Of a stretch of DNA of 64,000 nt, positions 25,234 through 34,176 are shown in pieces. The notes below the pieces were generated by a model. That model had not been told where the DNA came from. It ran no database searches and saw only the letters and a program-made list of their open reading frames with translations. Made by a program: the position numbers and the translations under genes. Each line of letters starts with the position of its first letter. Position 1 is the first letter of the stretch. The DNA comes from Maribacter sp. HTCC2170 (GTDB lineage: Bacteria > Bacteroidota > Bacteroidia > Flavobacteriales > Flavobacteriaceae). The stretch spans positions 1,795,501-1,859,500 of the forward strand of contig NC_014472.1 of NCBI RefSeq assembly GCF_000153165.2. The letters are read 5' to 3'.

Positions 25234-25263
25234 TTGTCTAATCTAAAGAAATACATACTTTTG
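25234..25263 (+). promoter_or_regulatory. Bacteroidota-type promoter, almost leaderless, for the hydroxyproline operon
   Basis: TTG at 25234-25236, exactly 19 bases, then TACTTTTG at 25256-25263, a full match to the TTG-N19-TAnnTTTG pattern. Transcription would begin within a few bases of the ATG at 25268, so the message would be leaderless or nearly so. Confidence 0.65.
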
Positions 25264-25267
25264 GATT

Positions 25268-26227
25268 ATGACTAAGTTAGTTCAAATAGATGATCAATTC
25301 ATCAATACTAATACCATATTTTCGGAGCTAATCCTTGAATTAAAAAACGGTTTTTCCTCTAAAAACAGCAAGGTTCCCATGAGGCACCACCATGACTTTC
25401 CTAATCCAGAAGTGGGTGCTGACTCTACTTTGCTTCTAATGCCCGCATGGAATCCAAATAAGGAGGCAGGAGTTAAAATTGTTACGGTAAGTCCTGAAAA
25501 CGGACAGTTCGGATTGCCTTCGATACAAGGAATTTATATTTTGATAGACCCTATTAAAGGGGGTATGAAAGCAATTTTAGAGGCCAAAAGTCTAACGGTG
25601 AAAAGAACCGCAGCGGCTTCGGCATTGGCATCTTCTTTTTTATCGAGAGAAGATTCTTCGAGTCTTTTAATGATTGGCACCGGGGCATTGTCTACCAATT
25701 TGATTAAAGCCCATGCGACGGTTCGACCTATTAAGAGGGTTTATGTATGGGGAAGGGATGTAGAAAAGGCAAGAGGTATTTGCGAAGCTTTGACAAATGA
25801 GGATTTCAAGATTTCAGCGGTCGAAATTGTTGAAGAAATTATATCTGAAGTAGATATTATTTCTTGTGCGACACTTTCAAAAACACCATTGGTTTTAGGT
25901 AAGTATTTGAAGAAAGGGCAACATGTAGACTTGGTCGGGGCCTATAAAAAGGATATGCGTGAGGCAGACGATGACGTAATAAAAAAAGCTTCGGTCTTTG
26001 TTGATACCATGCAAGGGGGACTTAAAGAAAGTGGAGATATTGTGATTCCATTGCAGAACGGAATTTTGAATGAGGAAGATATTAAAGCAGATTTATTCAG
26101 TTTATGTTCAGGTCAACATCTAGGAAGAACCAATCAAAATGAAATCACAGTATTTAAATCTGTTGGGCATGCTTTGGAGGATTTAGTCTCAGCTTCATAT
26201 TACTTTAAAAAGTATTCCAATGGGTAA
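25268..26227 (+). CDS. Ornithine cyclodeaminase/mu-crystallin family reductase, probable delta1-pyrroline-2-carboxylate reductase
   Basis: 319 residues. Rossmann domain with the nucleotide-binding G-T-G-A-L-S (about 138-143; the usual G-x-G-x-Q/A loop) and substrate-facing K-x-x-x-V-K-R-T-A-A-A-S-A-L-A-S element (about 104-125). The downstream gene, overlapping by 8 bases, is a trans-3-hydroxyproline dehydratase. Its product is delta1-pyrroline-2-carboxylate, which reductases of this family turn into L-proline with NAD(P)H. The pairing makes that role much more likely than ornithine cyclodeamination. A promoter lies directly upstream. Confidence 0.86.
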   Translation: MTKLVQIDDQFINTNTIFSELILELKNGFSSKNSKVPMRHHHDFPNPEVGADSTLLLMPAWNPNKEAGVKIVTVSPENGQFGLPSIQGIYILIDPIKGGMKAILEAKSLTVKRTAAASALASSFLSREDSSSLLMIGTGALSTNLIKAHATVRPIKRVYVWGRDVEKARGICEALTNEDFKISAVEIVEEIISEVDIISCATLSKTPLVLGKYLKKGQHVDLVGAYKKDMREADDDVIKKASVFVDTMQGGLKESGDIVIPLQNGILNEEDIKADLFSLCSGQHLGRTNQNEITVFKSVGHALEDLVSASYYFKKYSNG

Positions 26228-27287
26228 AGTCTATGACAACATACGGGAAAACAACAATTTGGAACCGAACAAAGATTGGCTCCAGATAAAGACTATTGAC
26301 ATGCATACTGGTGGTGAGCCATTAAGAGTTATTGTCGGGGGGTTTCCTGAATTAAAAGGTGAGTCAGTTCTTGATTATCGGCGTTACTGTAAAGAGAACT
26401 ATGATCATTTGCGAACAGCTTTAATGTTTGAACCGCGTGGTCATGCAGATATGTATGGTTGCATATTGGTTCCGCCCAATGACCGGGATGGCGATTTTGG
26501 GATAATTTTTCTACATAATGAAGGGTATTCCACGATGTGCGGTCATGCCATTATTGCCATTTCTACTTTGGCCGTTGAAATGAAATGGATTAATGTTAAA
26601 GAAGGAGACAATATACTCAAGATTGATGCTCCCTGTGGCCGTATCACTTCTTATGCTAAAGTGAAACATGGAAAGGTCGTTGGAGTGAGGTTTCATTGTG
26701 TTCCCAGTTTTGCGGTCGGCTTGGATCGTACAGTTGAGGTCAATGGTCTGGGCAAAGTGACGTATGATCTTGCATACGGTGGGGCATTTTACGCTTATGT
26801 GGATATGGCCAAAAATAAGTTTGATTTTGATCTGGGTCCTGCGTCATATCGTAGGTTGATTGCAAATGGTATGGCAATCAAAAATGCTGTAATGGAAAGT
26901 GATAAAGAGATTTTGCATCCTTTTGAAGATGACTTAAGTTTTCTTTATGGCACCATTTTTATAGACAATTCCAAACAGGAATCTGGAGTTGACAGTAGAA
27001 ATGTTTGCATATTCGCTGAAGGGGAAGTTGATCGCTGCCCAACTGGTTCTGGGGCCTCAGGAAGAATGGCTATTCATAAAGCCAGAAAGGAAATTGATTT
27101 TGGAGAGATCATGACCATTGAAAGTATTACTGGTTCAGTATTCAAGGGATCGGTAATTTCGGAGGAGGATTACGGTACTTTCAATGCAGTAATTCCGCAA
27201 GTTGAGGGCACGGCACACATTACAGGAATGCACACTTTTTGTATTGACCCAAATGACCCTATGAAGGATGGATTTATACTGAGGTAA
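26220..27287 (+). CDS. trans-3-hydroxy-L-proline dehydratase (proline racemase family)
   Basis: 355 residues, proline racemase fold. The first catalytic cysteine is kept (M-C107-G-H-A), while the second is replaced by threonine (R-C-P-T275-G-S-G in place of x-S-P-C-G-T-G). A Cys/Thr pair marks trans-3-hydroxy-L-proline dehydratases, as opposed to proline or 4-hydroxyproline epimerases (Cys/Cys). It removes water from trans-3-hydroxy-L-proline to give delta1-pyrroline-2-carboxylate, which the product of the overlapping upstream gene should reduce to proline. The substrate comes from collagen-like protein breakdown. One odd point: Cys precedes Pro-Thr where Ser is usual. Confidence 0.93.
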   Translation: MGKVYDNIRENNNLEPNKDWLQIKTIDMHTGGEPLRVIVGGFPELKGESVLDYRRYCKENYDHLRTALMFEPRGHADMYGCILVPPNDRDGDFGIIFLHNEGYSTMCGHAIIAISTLAVEMKWINVKEGDNILKIDAPCGRITSYAKVKHGKVVGVRFHCVPSFAVGLDRTVEVNGLGKVTYDLAYGGAFYAYVDMAKNKFDFDLGPASYRRLIANGMAIKNAVMESDKEILHPFEDDLSFLYGTIFIDNSKQESGVDSRNVCIFAEGEVDRCPTGSGASGRMAIHKARKEIDFGEIMTIESITGSVFKGSVISEEDYGTFNAVIPQVEGTAHITGMHTFCIDPNDPMKDGFILR

Positions 27288-27292
27288 GAGAA

Positions 27293-27802
27293 TTATTCCT
27301 CTTGGGAACTATTCTCTTCATTTCCTTTTAATACTTTGGAAAATACTAGTGCCCCTATATCTTTTATTGGCTCATACAACACAGAATCTTCCAAGGTCTC
27401 ACTTTTAATCAAATTCACTGAAGAATTGGCCCGTTCAAAGAACACCAAAAGGGCTCCAAGAATTACAGCAACTTTCAATGCTCCAAAAATTGCTCCGGCC
27501 AATTTGTTCAATAAACCTAACATGGCAAAATCTGCAATCTTCGTTAGGAACTTCCCTGCCAAATGTACAACTAGCACGATTATTACGAATGTTATGATGA
27601 AGGCTGTTATATTAATAGAGCGTTCATTCCACTGCATGTTTTCCGATAGATAATTCCCTGCGATATATGAAAAATGTATCGCACCGTAAAGTCCGGCGAC
27701 CAATGCAATTATTGAGGCTATTTCAACAAAAAGTCCATTTTTAAGGCCTTTGTAAAGACCATAAATAAGTAACAATCCAAGCAAAATATCCAATATTCCC
27801 AT
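27293..27802 (-). CDS. CvpA-family membrane protein
   Basis: 169 residues from the ATG at 27800-27802; a TTG six codons upstream would sit in a promoter -7 element and was rejected. Four membrane helices (about 2-21, 24-45, 63-86, 103-123) and the M-G-I-L-D-I-L-L-G start are those of the CvpA family, named for the colicin V production gene of E. coli. Its role in most bacteria is unclear, with links to envelope homeostasis. The stop lies 5 bases from the end of the convergent dehydratase gene. Confidence 0.88.
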   Translation of the reverse strand: MGILDILLGLLLIYGLYKGLKNGLFVEIASIIALVAGLYGAIHFSYIAGNYLSENMQWNERSINITAFIITFVIIVLVVHLAGKFLTKIADFAMLGLLNKLAGAIFGALKVAVILGALLVFFERANSSVNLIKSETLEDSVLYEPIKDIGALVFSKVLKGNEENSSQEE

Positions 27803-27817
27803 ATCTTTTTGTTTGCT

Positions 27818-27846
27818 CAAATATAAAACATTGATTTGTACCTTTG
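27818..27846. promoter_or_regulatory. Divergent -7 elements between cvpA and the gene at 27863
   Basis: On the minus strand TATATTTG (27818-27825) faces the cvpA-like gene; on the plus strand TACCTTTG (27839-27846) faces the gene at 27863. Both match TAnnTTTG. The -33 elements are not convincing. Confidence 0.45.
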
Positions 27847-27862
27847 AATTTGAAAAAGGAAT

Positions 27863-28219
27863 ATGTCAAGAGATTTACAATTAAAAGAACGCTGGGAGGA
27901 ATTGGTTGAAAAACTGTCGGCTCAATTTGCGGATGGTGATGCTTTGGAATTGGATGCAATTATTTATTTGGTTGGCATCCAGGAATTAGGACAATACCAT
28001 AAAACCTATAAAAAAGACGAAAAACTGAATTTAATGCATATAGCTATTTGCCGTTTGTTAGAACCGTATGGTTATTATGAGTTCAATTTTTTTGATGAAG
28101 AAGGCTGGCCGCATTATTCAGTTAAAGAGGAATTGCCCCCGCTTAAAGCTGGAGAACAGTCTGTATTGATGAAAGAAGCGATCGTAGGTTATTTTTTAGA
28201 GAAAGAATATATAGTTTAA
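27863..28219 (+). CDS. Conserved small protein of unknown function
   Basis: 118 residues, soluble, slightly acidic, no signal peptide. Mostly helical in the first 70 residues (E-R-W-E-E-L-V-E-K-L), followed by E-P-Y-G-Y-Y-E-F-N-F-F-D-E-E-G-W-P-H-Y. It resembles flavobacterial hypothetical proteins, but no named domain was recognised. Divergent from cvpA with its own -7 element; a hairpin (28224-28249) follows its stop. Confidence 0.7.
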   Translation: MSRDLQLKERWEELVEKLSAQFADGDALELDAIIYLVGIQELGQYHKTYKKDEKLNLMHIAICRLLEPYGYYEFNFFDEEGWPHYSVKEELPPLKAGEQSVLMKEAIVGYFLEKEYIV

Positions 28220-28223
28220 CCCT

Positions 28224-28249
28224 TTTGTCATTTCTCTGAAAATGACAAA
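28224..28249. terminator. Hairpin after the 118-residue protein gene
   Basis: Ten-base perfect arms TTTGTCATTT / AAATGACAAA, loop of six. It may end transcription of the gene at 27863. The arms resemble the outer parts of the repeats at 50143-50555 (TTGTCATT...AATGACAA), so a collapsed repeat is another reading. Confidence 0.55.
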
Positions 28250-28263
28250 TCATCACATTCTAA

Positions 28264-28572
28264 ATGAAAGTTTCAAAACCCTATTATGCAGTGATTTTCA
28301 CCAACACTAGAACCGATATTGAAGAAGGTTATTCTGAAATGGCTCAACAAATGGAGGATTTAGCAAGGCAGCAACCAGGGTTTATTGATTTTGAAAGTAC
28401 ACGCGATGGTTTGGGTATATCAATCAGCTATTGGGAAACGCTTCAGGATATTACCAATTGGAAAGCAAATACAGATCATTTAATCGCCCAGAAAAAAGGT
28501 GTCTCAGATTGGTATAAATGGTACAAGGTTCGCATTTGTATGGTAGAACGTGAGTATGAGTTCAAAAAATAG
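28264..28572 (+). CDS. Antibiotic biosynthesis monooxygenase-domain (ABM) protein
   Basis: 102 residues, one ferredoxin-like dimeric alpha/beta barrel domain. Typical features: Y-A-V-I-F-T-N-T at the first strand, A-x-x-M-E-D-L-A-R-Q-Q-P-G-F-I-D-F-E-S-T, I-S-I-S-Y-W-E-T and a W-K-A-N-T-D-H helix. Family members range from quinol monooxygenases to heme-degrading enzymes; many are only housekeeping stress proteins. Overlaps the start of the pbpC-type gene by 17 bases. Confidence 0.85.
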   Translation: MKVSKPYYAVIFTNTRTDIEEGYSEMAQQMEDLARQQPGFIDFESTRDGLGISISYWETLQDITNWKANTDHLIAQKKGVSDWYKWYKVRICMVEREYEFKK

Positions 28573-30937
28573 GGCACAGCCAAATACCGTAAAAAAAAGA
28601 GTTCTTCGGTTTTTCAAGAAACATCCAAAAAAGTTGATTCTAATCGGGAGTTTATTAATAGCCTATTATTTTTCTCTTCCAAAAACATTGTTCAATTCGC
28701 CAACAGCCACTGTCGTAGAAAGTAGCGAGGGGCAATTATTAGGCGCTATGATTGCAGATGATGGGCAATGGCGTTTTCCACAAGTTGATAGCGTGCCCCA
28801 GAAATTCAAAACCTGTTTGTTGCAGTTTGAAGATGCACATTTTTATAACCATCCTGGATTCAATCCCATTTCAATGTCAAAGGCGATTGTGTCTAATGTT
28901 AAGGCGGGTAAAACCGTTAGGGGAGGCAGTACCCTAACGCAGCAGGTAATTAGATTATCCAGGAGTGGAAAACAACGGTCGTATTTGGAAAAGGCAATAG
29001 AACTGGTCTTGGCAACTAGATTGGAGTTGCGGCATTCTAAAGAGGAAATAATAAAATTATATGCGAGTTATGCCCCATTTGGTGGCAATGTTGTTGGTTT
29101 GGATGTTGCTGCATGGCGATATTTTGGTTTACAAGCACATCAATTATCATGGGCAGAAGCTGCAACTTTGGCCGTATTACCAAATGCGCCAAGTCTAATT
29201 TATCCTGGTAAAAACCAAGAAAAGTTGCTCAACAAAAGGAACCGATTGCTGCAAAAGTTGTATTCAGAAAGAATTCTGGACAGTACCACTTATGAACTAT
29301 CACTATTAGAACAATTACCACAAAAACCATATCCACTACCTAGAATTGCACCACATTTGGTTCAATATTTGACGAAACAACATAAAGGGCAGCGAATAGC
29401 TTCAACAATTGACAAAGCACTTCAATCAAATATCAATACCCTAGTTTCGAGACATCATCAGAATTTGCAACAAAATAAGGTGCACAATGCAGCGGTCTTG
29501 GCCTTGGATGTAAAAACAAGGAAAGTAATTTCTTATGTAGGTAATACGAATACAACTAATGAGCATCAAAAAGATGTAGATATGGTGCAAGCCAATCGCA
29601 GTACAGGCAGTACAATCAAACCTTTATTATATACAGCAATGTTAGATGCAGGTGAATTGTTGCCAGATATGTTGGTACCAGATGTACCAACACAAATAGC
29701 CGGCTATACACCAGAAAATTTCAATGAAGATTATAGTGGGGCGGTTAAGGCGAAAAAGGCGTTAGATCGCTCTCTAAATATTCCTTTTGTGAGATTGTTA
29801 CAGCGATATGGATTGGAAAAATTTCGGGATCAACTCAACTTTTTCAATTTGAAAGGAGTAAACAAATCAGCAGATCATTATGGATTGACCTTGGTATTGG
29901 GAGGGGCAGAAAGTAGTCTTTGGGATTTGTGTAAAACCTATGCTTCGATGGCTTCAACAGTCAATCATTTTAATGCAACTTCCAGTGAATATTTTGAGCA
30001 AGAATTTATAGAACCAAGCCTTACTAAAGACCAGAAAGTCAGTTTTGGCAACAAATCCACTGAAAAGACCATTTTCGATGCTGGGAGCATCTATTTGACT
30101 TTTGAGGCCATGAAAGAGGTGAACCGTCCTGAAGGTAATGATTCATGGGAATTCTTTGATAGTAGCAAGGAGATTGCTTGGAAAACAGGTACCAGTTTTG
30201 GCAATAAAGATGCTTGGGCGATTGGGGTAACAAAAGACCATGTGGTTGGGGTATGGGTCGGGAATGCAGATGGTGAGGGAAGACCAAATGTGACCGGAGT
30301 ATCAAGCGCGGCACCTATACTTTTTGATATTTTTGACCTGCTGCCTAGATCAGATTGGTTCTCAAAACCATTGGATGAATTTGTTGATTTAGAGGTGTGT
30401 GAATTAAGTGGTTATTTGGCCAGTGACATTTGCCCGACTAAAAATGTATCTGTTCCAAAAAAGAACAACTATGTAAAATCGTGCGATTACCATCAATTGG
30501 TTCATTTGGATGCATTGAAACAATTTCGCGTCAATTCTTCATGTACAGACCTATCCACGGCAGTAAGTGAATCATGGTTTGTGTTACCCCCTTTAATGGA
30601 GTTCTTCTATAAAAAAAGCCATCCCACCTATAAAAGTCTACCGCCGTTTAGAGTTGATTGCAATTCAGATACTGGGTCTCCAATGGAATTCATTTATCCT
30701 AGAAATGGAAGCAGGATCAGTTTGACCAAAAACTTTGAAGGAAAGAAGAATGAATTGGTCTTGAAATTGGCCCATACGAAACCGGAGACCAAAGTGTATT
30801 GGTATTTAAATGAGAAGTATCTGGATGAGACTACAGTTTTTCATGAAATAGGTGTAGTGCCGAGCATGGGAAGACATATGATTACAGTGGTTGATGAATA
30901 CGGTAATGAGGCCAAAATTTCTATACTAATTGAGTAA
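28556..30937 (+). CDS. pbpC: Penicillin-binding protein 1C
   Basis: 793 residues. Short cytoplasmic basic stretch, a membrane helix (about 26-41), glycosyltransferase family 51 domain with catalytic Glu92 in F-E-D-A-H-F-Y-N-H-P and R-G-G-S-T-L-T-Q-Q, then a transpeptidase domain with S352-T-I-K, the S-L-N motif and K543-T-G-T-S, and a C-terminal BiPBP_C domain (from about 690). It polymerises glycan strands and cross-links peptides outside the inner membrane. PBP1C genes usually lie next to alpha-2-macroglobulin genes; that partner is 4.6 kb upstream. GTG two codons earlier is an alternative start. Confidence 0.95.
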   Translation: MSSKNRAQPNTVKKRVLRFFKKHPKKLILIGSLLIAYYFSLPKTLFNSPTATVVESSEGQLLGAMIADDGQWRFPQVDSVPQKFKTCLLQFEDAHFYNHPGFNPISMSKAIVSNVKAGKTVRGGSTLTQQVIRLSRSGKQRSYLEKAIELVLATRLELRHSKEEIIKLYASYAPFGGNVVGLDVAAWRYFGLQAHQLSWAEAATLAVLPNAPSLIYPGKNQEKLLNKRNRLLQKLYSERILDSTTYELSLLEQLPQKPYPLPRIAPHLVQYLTKQHKGQRIASTIDKALQSNINTLVSRHHQNLQQNKVHNAAVLALDVKTRKVISYVGNTNTTNEHQKDVDMVQANRSTGSTIKPLLYTAMLDAGELLPDMLVPDVPTQIAGYTPENFNEDYSGAVKAKKALDRSLNIPFVRLLQRYGLEKFRDQLNFFNLKGVNKSADHYGLTLVLGGAESSLWDLCKTYASMASTVNHFNATSSEYFEQEFIEPSLTKDQKVSFGNKSTEKTIFDAGSIYLTFEAMKEVNRPEGNDSWEFFDSSKEIAWKTGTSFGNKDAWAIGVTKDHVVGVWVGNADGEGRPNVTGVSSAAPILFDIFDLLPRSDWFSKPLDEFVDLEVCELSGYLASDICPTKNVSVPKKNNYVKSCDYHQLVHLDALKQFRVNSSCTDLSTAVSESWFVLPPLMEFFYKKSHPTYKSLPPFRVDCNSDTGSPMEFIYPRNGSRISLTKNFEGKKNELVLKLAHTKPETKVYWYLNEKYLDETTVFHEIGVVPSMGRHMITVVDEYGNEAKISILIE

Positions 30938-30945
30938 CTACAATG

Positions 30946-30977
30946 TTTTGTTTTAGTAGGTTTAAGCGTTATCTTTA
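30946..30977 (+). promoter_or_regulatory. Bacteroidota-type promoter for glycerol kinase
   Basis: TTTTG at 30946-30950, exactly 19 bases, then TATCTTTA at 30970-30977 (one base off TAnnTTTG). The gene starts 19 bases later. Confidence 0.6.
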
Positions 30978-30996
30978 ATACCTTATCCTAATACCT

Positions 30997-32484
30997 ATGT
31001 CAAAAAAATATATCATTTCCCTGGATCAAGGAACAACAAGCTCACGAGCTCTATTGGTTGATCAAGAAGGTGCCATCGTAAATATGGTGCAACAAGAATT
31101 CAAACAGATTTTTCCAAAACCAGGCTGGGTCGAACATGACCCCAAGGAAATTATGGAATCGCAGTTACATGTGATGCATGAATTGGTAAAAAAAGAAAAT
31201 ATTGATGCTTCAGACATTAAGGCAATCGGAATTACCAATCAGCGGGAAACTACGATGGTTTGGGATAAAAATACCGGCGAGCCTGTTTACAACGCTATCG
31301 TTTGGCAAGACAAACGTACTGCAGATATTTGTGAAGACCTCAAGATCAAAGGACTTGTTGAACATGTGAAAATGACAACAGGATTGGTGATCGATTCCTA
31401 TTTTTCGGGCACCAAGGTGAAATGGATACTGGATAATGTTGAGGGTACTCGAGAAAGAGCTGATAATGGAGATTTGTTAATGGGTACGGTCGACACTTGG
31501 TTGGTTTGGAATATGACCAAGGGGAAAAGTCATGTTACCGATTATACAAACGCATCACGAACCATGATATATGATATTACCAAGCTTACTTGGGATGAAA
31601 AAATGTTGGGTGAATTGGGAATCCCAAAAAGTATGTTGCCAGAGGCCAAACCCTCTGCGCATCATTTTGGAGATTATGAATTAAATGGGGTAAGTATTCC
31701 CATAGCAGGAATTGCTGGTGATCAACAGGCAGCTTTGTTCGGTCAAGGATGTTTTGCCAAGGGAACTGCTAAAAATACCTACGGGACAGGATGTTTTATG
31801 CTGATGAACACGGGTGAGAAACCACAATTTTCAGATAACGGACTACTCACTACAATCGCTTACGGATTGAATGGAAAAGTAAACTATGCCTTTGAAGGAA
31901 GTATTTTTATTGCCGGAGCAGCAATTCAATGGTTAAGAGACGGCTTGGAACTTATCAAAGATGCCAAGGAGACTGAAGCATTGGCAAATTCTATTGAAGG
32001 TGAAAGCTCAGTCTATGTTGTTCCCGCCTTTGCTGGATTGGGCGCACCATATTGGGATATGTATGCCCGTGGAGCCATTTTTGGGTTGACCCGCGATACT
32101 GGTAAAGCCCATTTGGCAAAAGCAACGCTCGAGTCATTGGCATACCAGACCAAGGATATTCTAAATGCCATGGAGGAAGATTCAGGAGTAGAGCTTCAAA
32201 ATTTAAAAGTAGATGGTGGGGCCTGTGCCAACAATTATCTAATGCAATTTCAAGCGGATATTTTGGGGACTGAAGTCCATCGACCTAAGGTTATAGAATC
32301 CACAGCAATGGGTGCCGCATTTTTAGCAGGAATCCAAGTAGGGTTATGGACTCAGAATGACATTGATCAGAGTAGGCCAATGGACCGTATATTCAAACCT
32401 ACTTTTGACAGTGACAAAAGAACACGGTTATATAAAACCTGGCAGAAAGCAGTTGACCGCACAAAAGGTTGGGAAGAGAATTAG
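30997..32484 (+). CDS. glpK: Glycerol kinase
   Basis: 495 residues, FGGY kinase. Start [18 protein letters not shown] is the phosphate-binding loop, with substrate region R-E-T and W-Q-D-K-R-T (about 83-108) and [13 protein letters not shown] (about 240-252). Converts glycerol and ATP to sn-glycerol 3-phosphate. It lies 24 bases before glpD in the same direction, and its own promoter precedes it. No glycerol facilitator gene is in the window. Confidence 0.97.
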   Translation: MSKKYIISLDQGTTSSRALLVDQEGAIVNMVQQEFKQIFPKPGWVEHDPKEIMESQLHVMHELVKKENIDASDIKAIGITNQRETTMVWDKNTGEPVYNAIVWQDKRTADICEDLKIKGLVEHVKMTTGLVIDSYFSGTKVKWILDNVEGTRERADNGDLLMGTVDTWLVWNMTKGKSHVTDYTNASRTMIYDITKLTWDEKMLGELGIPKSMLPEAKPSAHHFGDYELNGVSIPIAGIAGDQQAALFGQGCFAKGTAKNTYGTGCFMLMNTGEKPQFSDNGLLTTIAYGLNGKVNYAFEGSIFIAGAAIQWLRDGLELIKDAKETEALANSIEGESSVYVVPAFAGLGAPYWDMYARGAIFGLTRDTGKAHLAKATLESLAYQTKDILNAMEEDSGVELQNLKVDGGACANNYLMQFQADILGTEVHRPKVIESTAMGAAFLAGIQVGLWTQNDIDQSRPMDRIFKPTFDSDKRTRLYKTWQKAVDRTKGWEEN

Positions 32485-32508
32485 AATCCAAATTAAATCA
32501 TTGATTTC

Positions 32509-34176
32509 ATGAAAAATAATATCAGATTTTCAAATCTTGATAGAACAAAAACCATTCAGGAACTTTCCAAAGAATCCTATGATCTGGTAGTGATTGGTGG
32601 TGGTATAACAGGAGGAGGCATTGCCCTTGATGCAGCCGCAAGAGGATTAAAAGTAGCACTGGTTGAGAAAGGCGATTTTGCCTCGGGGACTAGTAGTAAA
32701 TCAACTAAATTAATTCATGGGGGATTGCGTTATTTAAAGCAGTTCGATTTTTGGTTGGTCAAGGAGGTTGGTTCAGAAAGAGCCATTGTACATAAATTGG
32801 CACCTCATCTGGTGCTTCCAGAGAAAATGTTGCTCCCACTTATTGAAAATGGTTCTTATGGCAAATGGTTGACCTCTATCGGACTTAAAGTCTATGATAT
32901 ATTGGCACAGGTAACGGGGGATGATAAACGTAAAATGTTAGAGAAAAAAGAGGCCATGAAATTGGAGCCGCTTTTACCCAAAAAAATACTAAAGGGGGCA
33001 GGTTACTATGCAGAATATAGGACAGATGATGCAAGGCTGACAATTGAAGCAATCAAAACAAGTCTGCAATATGGGGCCAAAGCTTTAAACTACACTGAGG
33101 TTTCGGAATTCATTTATAAGGATGACATGATAGCCGGAGTTGTTGTAAAAGACGCACTAACAGATGAGACCTTTGAGGTAAAGTCAAAATTTGTAATCAG
33201 CGCCGCCGGGCCTTGGGTTGATGAATTAAGAGCTGTGAACAATTCAAAAAAAGGCAAGCGCCTACACCTGACCAAGGGTGTACATTTGGTATTTCCACAT
33301 GAAAAATTGCCGATAAAGCACTCTGTGTATTTTGATATTCCAGATGGTCGAATGATGTTCGCTATCCCAAGAGGAAAAATAACCTATATAGGAACTACCG
33401 ATACAAATTTCGACAAGGACAAGGACCATGTGAAGACCGATTTGGCTGATGCGATATACTTAATATCTGCGGTGAACAATATGTTTCCAAAAATTAACCT
33501 GGAGATGGAGGATATAATTTCTTCTTGGGCAGGTTTACGCCCATTGATTCATGAAGAAGGAAAATCCGCTTCTGAACTTTCGCGAAAAGACGAGATTTTT
33601 GTTTCCGATTCAGGATTGTTCAGTATGGCTGGGGGGAAACTTACCGGATACCGAAAAATGGCAGAACGTGTAATGAATCGTATTGCAAAGAAGATGCATG
33701 AAGATTATGACGTTGAGGTCGCAGAAAGCACTACAGAGAGTATTCCTTTATGCGGTAGTGATTTTAAAAAATTCAAGCATGTAAAAAAATACATCAATGA
33801 GGTGTATGAGCGAATTAAAGGTGACGGCTTTACCAAATACAATGCTTGGTTTTTGGTTACCAATTATGGTATACAGACTAATACCATATTGGACTATTAT
33901 TCCAAGAGGAAAGAAGATGATAATGAAGTACGTTTAGCATTGGCAGAACTTGAATTTGGGATTGATTTTGAGATGGTTCAAAACCCGATGGATTTCTTTA
34001 TCAGACGTACAGGGCGCCTCTATTTTGATATCGAAAGTGTTCGAACCTTAATGGAACCTATTTTGCAGGAATTCAAAAAAGTATACAAAGTGGATGATGC
34101 TCAATTATTAGCATGGAAAGAAGAACTCAATAGCGAATTGGATGAGCATTCTAATTTTTCAATGGATAGGGTTTAA
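32509..34176 (+). CDS. glpD: FAD-dependent glycerol-3-phosphate dehydrogenase, aerobic type
   Basis: 555 residues. N-terminal FAD-binding G-G-G-I-T-G-G-G-I-A-L-D-A-A-A-R-G (about 28-44) and the G-T-S-S-K-S-T-K-L-I-H-G-G-L-R-Y-L stretch (about 62-78), both classic for GlpD. It oxidises glycerol 3-phosphate to dihydroxyacetone phosphate at the inner membrane and passes electrons to the quinone pool. It forms an operon with glpK. The 3' end overlaps the convergent hydrolase gene by 18 bases. Confidence 0.96.
   Translation: MKNNIRFSNLDRTKTIQELSKESYDLVVIGGGITGGGIALDAAARGLKVALVEKGDFASGTSSKSTKLIHGGLRYLKQFDFWLVKEVGSERAIVHKLAPHLVLPEKMLLPLIENGSYGKWLTSIGLKVYDILAQVTGDDKRKMLEKKEAMKLEPLLPKKILKGAGYYAEYRTDDARLTIEAIKTSLQYGAKALNYTEVSEFIYKDDMIAGVVVKDALTDETFEVKSKFVISAAGPWVDELRAVNNSKKGKRLHLTKGVHLVFPHEKLPIKHSVYFDIPDGRMMFAIPRGKITYIGTTDTNFDKDKDHVKTDLADAIYLISAVNNMFPKINLEMEDIISSWAGLRPLIHEEGKSASELSRKDEIFVSDSGLFSMAGGKLTGYRKMAERVMNRIAKKMHEDYDVEVAESTTESIPLCGSDFKKFKHVKKYINEVYERIKGDGFTKYNAWFLVTNYGIQTNTILDYYSKRKEDDNEVRLALAELEFGIDFEMVQNPMDFFIRRTGRLYFDIESVRTLMEPILQEFKKVYKVDDAQLLAWKEELNSELDEHSNFSMDRV

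Noticed and set aside
25148-25246. 31-codon frame with many hydrophobic residues upstream of the hydroxyproline operon
   Set aside because: It overlaps the promoter TTG element and shows no supporting signal.
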